Assembly: GCA_020849075.1 (NCBI GenBank)
Contig: JADLGZ010000170.1
Coordinates: forward strand, 1-12,754
Source of the DNA: Fimbriimonadaceae bacterium
GTDB lineage: Bacteria > Armatimonadota > Fimbriimonadia > Fimbriimonadales > Fimbriimonadaceae
Direction: 5' to 3'
Length of the DNA: 12,754 nucleotides
Below the pieces are notes generated by a model. The model saw nothing but the letters and a program-made list of their open reading frames with translations. It ran no database searches and was not told where the DNA came from. The translations under genes and the position numbers were made by a program. Below, in pieces: positions 1-7,100 of this stretch (position 1 is the stretch's first letter; each line of letters opens with the position of its first letter).

Positions 1-923
1 CTGGCGAGGAGCCAACTTGTTTCGGTGTACCAGTCGGGGGAGATGAACGAATATGGCTTTGCGGAGATCACTTGCGAACTTGGCGCTACCCCCACCACAC
101 CGATGGAGTTGTTCATGGTCGCCGCAACGCAACTAGCAACTGGCGTGCCATGGTTATCCGAACTTGTGTAGGGGGTTCCATTCCCGGGTTCTCCCGTAAA
201 CGTTGCTCCTACGCCAAGAACCAGATCTGGATGGTTCCCGTCCACGCCGTTATCCATGATCAGCGTTTTGATACTTGGATCGGAAGTCGTGAGGTCCCAA
301 GCATCGTCAGCATCGAAATCTACATCGGAGGTTCCGCCGGATTGCCCCGTATTCCGAAGGTGCCATTCGTCGCCAAAGAGGGGGTCATTCGGAATGAAGG
401 CAGGCTCAACCGACATCACCATGTTTGGGAAGGCATAACGGGTGTCCCTCCGCTTCGCCATCCGGGCTGTTAACCTGAGAACTTCGGCACCGGTACGGCA
501 AGGAGTACGGATAAGAAGGACATTGGGGAGGCCCGATGCATTGACTTCGAGGATCTCTCCTCCGACCTCGCGCCGAACGATAGCTAGCGCGGAGGTCGGG
601 CTAACATCGCTCATGAAAGCGATATAGATGTCCTGTGTCGGGTACATCATGCCACCAAACGCATTAACATATGCGTTGGTAATGAACTGACCGGGGGCAG
701 GTCGGGCCGCTGAAACGGCTTGGAGCGCATTTTGGCTTCGCACAAGGCGGTAACCCGGAAGGTGAGCCTCTCCTACCAGCGAGAATTGCCCTCCGTCAAT
801 GATGTAACGGTCGCTCATCGGGACGAGACGACGTTCCTGCTTATAGACAAAGAGGGAATCAGCCGAACTTGCCCCAACAAGGGCCAGAAGGGTCGCAACA
901 CAAACGATCCGCGTGGTCAACAC
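1..923 (-). CDS. Exported subtilisin-like serine protease (S8 family), N-terminal part, cut by window edge
   Basis: About 307 residues are visible; the 3' end lies beyond base 1. Residues 1-21 form a signal peptide (short basic start, hydrophobic stretch IVCVATLLALVGA, likely cleavage after ASSA). Residues 22 to about 180 look like an I9-type propeptide. The mature domain opens with NDPLFGDEWHLRNTGQ and DADDAWD, a typical start in bacterial secreted subtilases. The catalytic Asp is D224 in IMDNGVDGNHPDL and the catalytic His is H258 in HGTPVAS, 34 residues apart as expected. The oxyanion Asn and nucleophilic Ser are outside the window. The motifs are slightly atypical: DNG instead of DTG/DSG, and HGTPVAS instead of HGTHVAG. 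Start: GTG at 923, directly followed by TTG at 920; an in-frame TAG at 935-933 rules out anything further upstream. No Shine-Dalgarno is seen. Family certain; substrate unknown; likely a secreted or surface protease. Confidence 0.88.
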   Translation of the reverse strand, partial: MLTTRIVCVATLLALVGASSADSLFVYKQERRLVPMSDRYIIDGGQFSLVGEAHLPGYRLVRSQNALQAVSAARPAPGQFITNAYVNAFGGMMYPTQDIYIAFMSDVSPTSALAIVRREVGGEILEVNASGLPNVLLIRTPCRTGAEVLRLTARMAKRRDTRYAFPNMVMSVEPAFIPNDPLFGDEWHLRNTGQSGGTSDVDFDADDAWDLTTSDPSIKTLIMDNGVDGNHPDLVLGVGATFTGEPGNGTPYTSSDNHGTPVASCVAATMNNSIGVVGVAPSSQVISAKPYSFISPDWYTETSWLLA

Positions 924-929
924 GCATTG

Positions 930-957
930 ATTCTACAGCACGATCGGAAGAAGTCGA
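930..957 (-). promoter_or_regulatory. Predicted promoter of the S8 protease gene, leaderless arrangement
   Basis: On the minus strand TCGACT (957-952, 4/6 to TTGACA) is followed after 16 nt by TAGAAT (935-930, 5/6 to TATAAT). Only 6 nt separate the -10 box from the GTG start at 923, so transcription would begin at or next to the start codon. This is inferred from motif match and spacing only. Confidence 0.4.
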
Positions 958-967
958 AGAAAATCCG

Positions 968-1477
968 TTATTTCAACAGGCCGTCAATAACCGCTCGGAG
1001 CTTGGCTTCGTTCTTTGGATCAAATCCAACGTAAACATTTCGAACGATGCCCTTCTTATCCATAACAACCAAAGTTGGGATACCTTCAATCCTCAACTTG
1101 GTGGCTAGCGTTTCGTTACCAATGGTCATGGGGTAGGTGTACTTGTGCTCCTTTGCGTAGGCTCGAGCTTTGGCACCGTTCTTGTCCCCTCGTTCCCACA
1201 CATTGGCCCCATAGATAGCTACTGCTTTACCCTTGTAGGCTTTGTGAAGCTTCTCGATCATCGGAGAAATGGCCTTGCACGGCCCGCACCAAGTCGCCCA
1301 GAAGTCCAAGATCACCACTTTGCCCTTGAGATTGGCGTTAGTTAGCGTTTTGCCATCCAAACCCTTCATCGTGAAAGCGGGCATGGGTTTGCCGACGTAC
1401 TCCGTCGTTGCGCTAGGGGCCTGAGCCATCAAGGGCGTGAAGATAAGGGCAGCGAGGGCAAGGGTGGGTGCTTTCAT
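968..1477 (-). CDS. Exported TlpA/ResA-like thioredoxin-fold protein
   Basis: 169 residues. Residues 1-20 are a signal peptide (MKAPTLALAALIFTPLMAQA) that ends in a hydrophobic run with an AQA cleavage site, so the protein acts outside the cytoplasm. The thioredoxin fold follows: GKPMPAFTMKGLDGKTLT at about 29-46, the redox site WCGPC with C64 and C67, and the cis-proline loop GIPTLVV with P134. This is the AhpC/TSA-TlpA layout, in which a long entry loop precedes the CxxC. The role is thiol-disulfide exchange in the cell envelope, for example reducing cytochrome c maturation or other exported cysteine proteins; the partner is unknown. Start: ATG 1477 is chosen because the open frame continues upstream only through the tRNA-Pro gene. 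The S8 protease gene follows 44 bp downstream on the same strand. Confidence 0.88.
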   Translation of the reverse strand: MKAPTLALAALIFTPLMAQAPSATTEYVGKPMPAFTMKGLDGKTLTNANLKGKVVILDFWATWCGPCKAISPMIEKLHKAYKGKAVAIYGANVWERGDKNGAKARAYAKEHKYTYPMTIGNETLATKLRIEGIPTLVVMDKKGIVRNVYVGFDPKNEAKLRAVIDGLLK

Positions 1478-1524
1478 AGCTTTATTACTATTACGTCCCG
1501 AACAACAAGGACGTTCCGATCTGG

Positions 1525-1601
1525 TGGTCGGGGCGACAGGATTTGAACCTGCGGCCTCATGCTCCCAAAGCACGCGCTCTACCAAGCTGAGCTACACCCC
1601 G
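1525..1601 (-). tRNA. tRNA-Pro (anticodon TGG)
   Basis: 77 nt including the encoded CCA. Acceptor arm CGGGGTG pairs with CGCCCCG, including one G-T. The D arm has GCTCAGCTTGGTAGAGC, the anticodon stem CGTGC/GCATG holds loop TTTGGGA giving anticodon TGG, and the T arm has the GGTTCAAATCC consensus. The discriminator is A followed by encoded CCA at 1527-1525. It lies between the small membrane protein gene and the thioredoxin gene, on the same strand as both. Confidence 0.97.
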
Positions 1602-1612
1602 AACCGCTGGCG

Positions 1613-1618
1613 ATTGTA
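1613..1618 (-). promoter_or_regulatory. Predicted -10 box of tRNA-Pro
   Basis: TACAAT on the minus strand (5/6 to TATAAT), 11 nt before the first base of the tRNA, which would give a 5' leader of about 4-5 nt. No convincing -35 box is seen. It lies 18 bp past the stop codon of the upstream small membrane protein gene. Confidence 0.4.
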
Positions 1619-1635
1619 CCTCGTGCCGCGCGGAT

Positions 1636-1785
1636 TCAGGAGTCTGCCGGATCGGTCTCGTCCTTGCTAGGTTCGTCCACCATAAAAGAGTTCCAATCCT
1701 CCTGACCTCGGCCTGCGTTAGCAGCAATGAAGACGACAATTCCGAGAATGAATAGGACGAAGAGAACGATTGCAATGACGAGCAT
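1636..1785 (-). CDS. Small single-span membrane protein, 49 residues
   Basis: The ORF begins with ATG at 1785 and ends with TGA at 1638-1636. It is not a known family to me. Residues 2-22 are a nearly pure hydrophobic helix (LVIAIVLFVLFILGIVVFIAA), followed by NAGRGQEDWNSF and an acidic tail containing DEPSKDETDPADS. This is a plausible one-pass inner membrane microprotein with a charged C-terminal tail. A TGA codon directly precedes the ATG in frame, so the start cannot move upstream. AAGGTGA touches the start and may act as a closely spaced Shine-Dalgarno. It is divergent from folC and upstream of tRNA-Pro. The clean hydrophobic-then-acidic pattern and the neat gap filling support a real gene; function unknown. 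Confidence 0.65.
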   Translation of the reverse strand: MLVIAIVLFVLFILGIVVFIAANAGRGQEDWNSFMVDEPSKDETDPADS

Positions 1786-1804
1786 TCACCTTAATGGACG
1801 CAGG

Positions 1805-1817
1805 CCCCTTCAAGGGG
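1805..1817. repeat. Short palindrome in the divergent small-protein/folC promoter region
   Basis: CCCCTTCAAGGGG: two 6-bp arms around a single central C. It sits in the 48-bp gap between the divergent starts at 1785 and 1834. The centre is too tight for more than a 5-bp RNA stem with a 3-nt loop, so a DNA-binding site is as likely as an RNA hairpin. Function is not shown by the sequence. Confidence 0.35.
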
Positions 1818-1821
1818 GTTG

Positions 1822-1827
1822 CATAAT
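1822..1827 (+). promoter_or_regulatory. Predicted -10 box of folC
   Basis: CATAAT matches TATAAT at 5/6 and ends 6 nt before the GTG start at 1834, the same spacing as at the S8 gene, implying a leaderless folC transcript. No clear -35 box is seen. Confidence 0.35.
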
Positions 1828-1833
1828 CGGCAC

Positions 1834-3090
1834 GTGAACTACGAAGAGGCCCTCGCTGCGGTATCGGCGCTTGCCCCTCGAGGCTGGCGTTTGGGGCTGG
1901 ACCGCATGCATCGGTTCCTCGAGCTCGCTCAGATCAAGCCGGCAGTCAAGTTCATTCACATTACCGGAACTAATGGTAAAGGTAGCGTCACGGCGACCGT
2001 GCAAAGCATCCTGATTGAGCAGGGGCACCGGACCGGTGCCTTCTTTAGCCCTTTCGTGTACGACCCGATGGAGCGAGTCCAAATTGGCCGCAGCAATCTA
2101 GATCGAGATTCCTTTGCTCGCCTCGCAACCCGGCTGCTGGCGATCGGAGAGGGGTCGGGAGAGGACATTACCGAATTCGAGATGAAGACCGCGATCGGGT
2201 TTGCGGCATGGGAGGAAGCCGAGTGCAGATGGGTCGCTCTTGAAGTTGGTTTGGGGGGGCGATTTGACGCCACCAATGTGATCAATGGCGAGGTGTCGGT
2301 CATCACCAGTATTGGATTGGATCACACCGCAATCCTCGGTAACACCCTAGAAGAGATCGCGTTCGAAAAGTCGGGAATCATTAAGCCAGGAAAGCCGGTG
2401 GTCATCGGGGCGATCCCCGATAAGGCAAGGACCACTGTTGAAGGAGTTGCAAGCCAACTGAGCGCCCCAGTTTGGCGCTTAGGTCAGGAAGTGACTTGGA
2501 CTGTTCATGAGGGAGGCTACCGGGTGCGTACGCCCAGGGCCGAGTATCTCGCGGGGTGGCCCAAGTTAGCCGGGCCTCACCAAGTGGGAAATATGGCGGT
2601 TGCCATCGCGGCATGCGATGCAGCCGGAGCAATCGTCAGTCCAGATTGCGTAGTTAAGGGTGTCGAATCGGTCCGCTTGCTTGGCCGGATGGAAAGGCGC
2701 AAGATAGGAACCACAACATATATTCTGGATGGTGCTCACAACCAGGAAGCGGCGGCTATGCTCGCCCTGACCTTGAGCAATTCATCAGACAAGATCCCGG
2801 TAGTTGCCGGGATGCTGGCAGGCCACGATCCGGTCGCATTCTTCGAACCCCTCAAGGCACACATCTCGGAATTGCACCTCGTTCCGATCAACTTCCATCG
2901 TGCGGTGCCCCCCGAAGTCCTCGCCGAGCAGATCGCTCAACTTGGGTTGCCTGTTACGGTTCACCAATCGGTGAAATTGGGACTCTTGAGTGCCCAAAAG
3001 TCCGGCTCAGATATCCTTGTCACGGGAAGCTTCTACTTGGTCGGAGAAGCAGGCAACCTTCTCACTCACCTCGAATCGCGCAATCAATGA
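1834..3090 (+). CDS. folC: Bifunctional dihydrofolate synthase / folylpolyglutamate synthase
   Basis: 418 residues, normal family length. It is a cytoplasmic ATP-dependent ligase of the Mur-ligase superfamily that joins glutamate to dihydropteroate and then lengthens the polyglutamate tail of folates. Visible motifs: P-loop GTNGKGS at 45-51, SPFVYDPMERVQ at 72-83, EVGLGGRFDATN at 137-148, FEKSGIIKPG at 177-186 with the lysine expected to be carbamylated (K179), GRME near 284-287, LDGAHN at 298-303 and VTGSFYLVGE at 396-405. Start choice: GTG 1834 gives MNYEEAL, which matches usual family starts, and lies 6 nt after a -10-like CATAAT. TTG 1819 is the only other in-frame option (5 residues more), but the G-rich run directly touches it. 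The 3' end overlaps the convergent BON-like gene by 29 bp. Confidence 0.93.
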   Translation: MNYEEALAAVSALAPRGWRLGLDRMHRFLELAQIKPAVKFIHITGTNGKGSVTATVQSILIEQGHRTGAFFSPFVYDPMERVQIGRSNLDRDSFARLATRLLAIGEGSGEDITEFEMKTAIGFAAWEEAECRWVALEVGLGGRFDATNVINGEVSVITSIGLDHTAILGNTLEEIAFEKSGIIKPGKPVVIGAIPDKARTTVEGVASQLSAPVWRLGQEVTWTVHEGGYRVRTPRAEYLAGWPKLAGPHQVGNMAVAIAACDAAGAIVSPDCVVKGVESVRLLGRMERRKIGTTTYILDGAHNQEAAAMLALTLSNSSDKIPVVAGMLAGHDPVAFFEPLKAHISELHLVPINFHRAVPPEVLAEQIAQLGLPVTVHQSVKLGLLSAQKSGSDILVTGSFYLVGEAGNLLTHLESRNQ

Positions 3091-3307
3091 CGACATCGCG
3101 AAACTCGCCGCGACTTCTTAGAGCCTTGGAAATATGATCAAGCATCTCTTGCATCGGTGCGGACGCATTTTTCATAGGCTTCAGAACTCCTCGTACATAG
3201 GCTACGCCATGGGACACTCGAAGGTCAGCTCCCGAAATGTCAATCGGGCGGCGGGCAAACTCACGGCGGAGAAGCTTTGTTGCGGCAATATCATTCGCAT
3301 CGACCAT
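3062..3307 (-). CDS. Small BON-like protein, 81 residues
   Basis: I do not recognise this protein with certainty. An N-terminal helix (about 3-20, DIAATKLLRREFARRP) is followed by a beta pattern ADLRVSHGVAYVRGVLKP (about 27-44), a second helix (about 50-67) and a final strand DVVIDCAI. This helix-strand-strand-helix-strand order and the 'x-V-x-x-G-V-x-x-x-G-x-L' segment resemble the BON domain, which is often found in envelope or lipid-associated proteins. No signal peptide is present. The ATG at 3307 is 3 nt after the stop of the upstream DUF2071 gene, with only a weak TAGG before it, so translation by coupling is likely. Its last 29 bp overlap the 3' end of folC on the other strand. Confidence 0.7.
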   Translation of the reverse strand: MVDANDIAATKLLRREFARRPIDISGADLRVSHGVAYVRGVLKPMKNASAPMQEMLDHISKALRSRGEFRDVVIDCAIRGE

Positions 3308-3310
3308 GAC

Positions 3311-4003
3311 CTAGTATAGGGTTATAGACGCGGGACCTGCGGCCACAACTTGCAGAAACTTTGAAAAATGTAGGATCGGGGGGCGCTTTGGAAGTTCGAT
3401 CCGCAAACCCTCAAGCATCGTGTTCATTTCAAACTCGGCTACCGCTTGCTGCAAGGGCCAAGGTTCATGGAAAATATCGCCCTTCAGAATCGTTCCTCGT
3501 CGCTGTGAGAACAGAGAATAGCGCTCAACAAGAAACTCCTCTAGGCTTCCGCCGCTCGCCCTTGATGCTTCGCCGACTGGACGGTAACTCGCCTTTAACT
3601 CCGCTACTGGGGCACCTCGATGGGTACGGCGACTGCCGTAATGCATGGCTTCGCCATCGGGCATACAGCTGATCTTGGCATCAAAGTAGGGCAGGCCGAA
3701 CCAAGCTCTCGCCGTCCGAACTGTGACCCAATTTGCCGCATCTAAGCTGAAAAACCAGACTCCCCGTTGGTCCTGGTGACGTACGTAGGTCCGGACGTTG
3801 AGCTCGGGGAAGGTCATTCCTATCGGAAGGCAGTGATGGCGAACGCCTGACATCCAGAACGGGACAATCGCGATCCAAGCGTCTCCCTCAAAGGTGTCCA
3901 CGTCCAATTGGGGCGGAATATGGGGGCGCAATTGCTCCACTCCAATGGGCCAGTGCGCAAACAACAGGTCGTGCCAACACATGGATACGAGGTTGCGTTT
4001 CAT
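3311..4003 (-). CDS. DUF2071 / YqjF-like protein
   Basis: 230 residues, typical for the family. It is recognised by CWHDLLFAHWPIGVEQLRPHIP near the start, LDVDTFEGDAWIAIVPFWM at 33-51, the family hallmark FPELNVRTYV at 65-74 and GVWFFSLDAANW at 81-92. The biochemical role of the family is not established; it shares an acetoacetate-decarboxylase-like fold by family knowledge, but no catalytic assignment can be made here. It is probably cytoplasmic, with no signal peptide or clear membrane segment. The start at ATG 4003 has no Shine-Dalgarno; M8 (ATG at 3982) is an alternative start and would still keep the whole conserved domain. First gene of a two-gene unit with the BON-like gene, and divergent from the pyrophosphatase gene. 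Confidence 0.85.
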   Translation of the reverse strand: MKRNLVSMCWHDLLFAHWPIGVEQLRPHIPPQLDVDTFEGDAWIAIVPFWMSGVRHHCLPIGMTFPELNVRTYVRHQDQRGVWFFSLDAANWVTVRTARAWFGLPYFDAKISCMPDGEAMHYGSRRTHRGAPVAELKASYRPVGEASRASGGSLEEFLVERYSLFSQRRGTILKGDIFHEPWPLQQAVAEFEMNTMLEGLRIELPKRPPILHFSKFLQVVAAGPASITLY

Positions 4004-4056
4004 TGCGCTAGGAAAGTCGCACCCATACGGGTCCCGGGATTGAGAGGTTGCACTTC

Positions 4057-4065
4057 TGGTATCTT
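4057..4065 (+). promoter_or_regulatory. Predicted extended -10 promoter of the hppA leader
   Basis: TGGTATCTT carries the extended -10 TGn motif plus TATCTT (4/6 to TATAAT). Seven nt later is an ATG at 4073, the same spacing as at the acyl-CoA dehydrogenase gene. A TTGAGA lies at 4040-4045, but the 14-nt spacer is short for a -35 box. Confidence 0.4.
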
Positions 4066-4072
4066 ATTCCGG

Positions 4073-4129
4073 ATGTTATCGCGCCGACCGGCGCGTGAGC
4101 ATTTTTGGGGGTCCCTAACACCGGAATGA
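4073..4129 (+). CDS. Possible 18-residue leader peptide coupled to hppA
   Basis: A short ORF from ATG 4073 to TGA 4127-4129 encodes MLSRRPAREHFWGSLTPE. Its stop overlaps the hppA ATG as ATGA, the usual geometry for translational coupling, and hppA itself lacks a well-placed Shine-Dalgarno. The ATG is 7 nt after a -10-like box, so it could be read as a leaderless start. The ORF spans a GC hairpin (4080-4095). No run of one amino acid suggests classical attenuation. It may be coincidental. Confidence 0.35.
   Translation: MLSRRPAREHFWGSLTPE
4080..4095 (+). repeat. GC-rich inverted repeat / hairpin in the hppA leader
   Basis: Arms CGCGCCG and CGGCGCG around AC; as RNA a 6-bp stem closed by a GACC tetraloop. 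It lies about 30 nt before the hppA start and inside the 18-codon leader ORF. A TTTTT run follows, but 6 nt after the stem (4102-4106), so it is not a standard terminator. Confidence 0.5.
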
Positions 4130-7100
4130 TTTCGAAACAACAGAACAACAAGAAGCCAGCTCAAGGATTCGGGCGGCTGTTCAGCGTGCTTCTCGCCTTC
4201 GCCGCAATGCTTGTGCCGTCTATGGCCATGGCCTCAGGCGGCGAGAATGTTCACCTGCAGTTTTCTCCAAGCGACATGTACTTCCTGTATGCGTCGCTTC
4301 TTTTTGGCGTGATTGCCATTGCCACGGGTTTCTACTACCGAGCTAAGGTAACGGCGGTTGATCCCGGAGATGAGAAGATGCAAACAGTGGGCAAAGCTAT
4401 CCGTGATGGCGCCCTAGCTTACTTGCAGACTCAAGGCAAGACGATCGTCATCTTCGTTGCCCTTCTCGGTGCTGGGCTGTTCGCCCTCTATCTGCCGAAG
4501 TTCCAAGCCACTATTGCTGGTCTTTTGGTCGTCTGCTTTATCCTTGGGGTTGCCGCGAGCTACTTCGCTGGCTACCTGGGCATGGATATGGCGGTAAAGG
4601 CCAACATGCGAACCGCCGCTTCTGCGCTGACTTCCTATAAGAAGGCGACCGAAGTTGCGTTCCATGCTGGTGCCGTTGCCGGCATGCTGACCGTCGGTAT
4701 GGGCCTCATCGGCGCCACCCTCATTTTCCTTTTCTTCCCAGCCGACGCTATGAAGCTCCTGATTGGCTTTGGCTTCGGTGGTTCGCTTGCCGCGCTCTTC
4801 ATGCGCGTTGGTGGCGGTATCTACACGAAGGCGGCCGATGTTGGAGCTGACCTAGTGGGTAAGGTTGAAGCCGGTATCCCCGAAGACGACGAGCGCAATC
4901 CCGCTGTCATCGCCGACAATGTCGGAGACAACGTTGGCGACTGTGCCGGTATGGCCGCCGACGTATTTGAATCGTACGAAGTCACGCTCGTGGCTGCCAT
5001 CGTTCTCGGCGCTGCGACCGCAGCAATTTTCCCAACTTCGATTTGGATGAAACTCATCCTCTTCGCTTTGATGGCTCGAGGTGTTGGCGTTATTGCCTCC
5101 ATCTTCGGAATTGCCATGGTTAAGGGAACGGACGACGTCAACGCCGATCCGCTCAAGCCAATTCAAAAGGGCTTCAAGGCATCGGCTCTTGCCGCCGCCG
5201 TAATGACGGCCGTTCTTGCCTTCTTGATGATGGGCGGAATGCCTTCCATGAGCCCCGAAATTGATGCGACGAGCCTGACTTCGATTCAGAAGTATCAGCG
5301 CGCTGAGCAGGGCCCAATTCGATCGGTTCAGAGCGAACTCGCTACTAAGCTAGCTGACGTCAAGACCGAAATCAGCACGATTATGGTTGACATCGCCAAG
5401 AAGTCTTACAAGGGCGATACCAAGCTCGTAACGGCTGACGATATCATGAAGGACAGCCGAACCGCTGGCCTCATGGGCAAGTTTGGTTTCAAGACCCTTG
5501 CTGCGAGTGCTGTTAAGGGGACAGAAACCGCCGAGCAGAAGGAGCAATTCTTTACGCCGGAAGAGTTCAAAGCCGCTGTTGTCGTTGGCATGGTAGGCAA
5601 GGAGGTCAAGGCCGGCGAGAAGGCGGTAGCAAATGTTCAGGATGTCACGAAGGAACTCGTGGCGGAAGATCCGCGCATCATCCAGATGGCGAAGGACCAG
5701 GACATGGCGATTGACCAGTTCCGCGAGAGCGTCGTTTCTGGTGCGGTCTCAATCGATCCCTCCACTCCGCAACCCGAGCTACCTAAGATGGATGGCTACG
5801 CGAAGCTGGATTGGAACGATCCGCGCATCAAGGACTACACGGTAGCCGCCCAATCTGGGTTTGGCGCTCCTCCGACGATGGATAGCTTTGTCTCTAAGTA
5901 CAAGAATCCCAAGCCGGAAGACGAGTTTATTGTCTACAAACTGAAGATCACCCAAACGCCTGCGGCGACGGGCCCCGAAAAGCCCAAGGCGATGAGCCAA
6001 ACGATCTACTACGGTCCGATAGCCAAAAAGGCGGCCGATGACCAGATTGATCAAGCCGTAAAGCAACAGGGTGCTAACCTCAAGGTGGAGCGCCTCGCGG
6101 TCTTCCCAACAGAGTTCTTGATCAACAAGGATGGAAAGTTGGCCCTGGGCGTTATGACGAAATCGAAGGCTAACGTTGCCGGCGTGGTTGAGCAAGGCAG
6201 CATTGCTATGACCAATCCGCAACGCATTAGCGGCTTCTCTGGGCTCCAGTTCTACAAGGAGTCCAAGGCAGTTGTTGAAGCCTCGCAGGCTAACCCAGCA
6301 TCGGCGGTTCGACCACAGTCCGCCGACTTTGGGGTTGTCGAGACCAAGGTTGCCGAATGGTGGAAGTTCTTCGCCTGTATTTTCTTCGGGATTCTCATGG
6401 CGTTTGCCTTTGAGCAGCTCACTGACTACTACGTCAGTACGCACCGCAAGCCAACACAAGAAGTAGCGCAAGTCGCTTCTGCCGGCCCGGCTCCAATGAT
6501 TATCCAGGGCTTTGCCTTGGGCGCCGAGTCCAGCGTCTTCTCTGTGTTTGCGATCGTGATCTCGCTGATGGTGCCCATTTGGATCTTCCCGCCAGCGGAG
6601 TACGGCGGTTATGTGCTGAGCTTCTATGGCATCGCTCTTGTCGGCCTAGGCTTGCTGACGACCACGGGATACATCCTCGCGATGGACACCTTTGGCCCGA
6701 TCAGCGACAATGCCCAGGGCGTCTTTGAGATGTCTGGCGCAGGGCACAGCCACCCCGAGGCGGCATTGGCCGTTCAACGGTTGGATGCTGCTGGCAACAC
6801 CACCAAGGCGCTGACGAAGGGCTTCGCAATCGCGACGGCTGTCGTGGCGGCTGTGGCGTTGTTCCACAGCTACATTGAGGCCGCGATGCTGGCCAATTCG
6901 GGAATGCCCCTCGAACTGCCGCACATCTTCATCGGTCTGCTGATCGGTGGAGCTGCGCCCTTCTTGTTCTGCGCATTCTTGATTAATGCCGTAGGTCGCG
7001 CTTCGTTCGAGTTGATCGGCGAAGTTCGACGGCAGTTCGCCAATGATCCTGGAATCATGAAGCGCGAAAGCAAGCCGGACTACGGCGCCTGCGTGGCAAT

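Noticed and set aside
72..473. Plus-strand open frame of 133 codons near the left edge
   Set aside because: It is antisense to the S8 protease, whose signal peptide, Asp and His motifs are clear on the minus strand.
1484..1515. Hairpin ACGTCC / GGACGT between tRNA-Pro and the thioredoxin gene as a terminator
   Set aside because: The stem is 6 bp with a 10-nt loop and is followed by an A/T mix without a T run, so it is too weak to call.
1478..1585. Upstream extension of the thioredoxin gene giving a 205-residue protein
   Set aside because: The extra 36 residues are translated from the tRNA-Pro gene, and the signal peptide begins at ATG 1477.
4080..4106. hppA leader hairpin as a classical intrinsic terminator or attenuator
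   Set aside because: The T5 run begins 6 nt after the stem rather than directly after it; kept only as an inverted repeat.
4105..4125. TTG at 4105 as the hppA start
   Set aside because: It adds seven residues before a normal signal-like start and has no ribosome site at suitable distance; ATG 4126 is preferred.
5779..6471. Long minus-strand open frame of 230 codons inside hppA
   Set aside because: Its translation has low-complexity Arg/Leu-rich character and no family features; it mirrors codon bias in the real gene on the other strand, which continues into a known helix.
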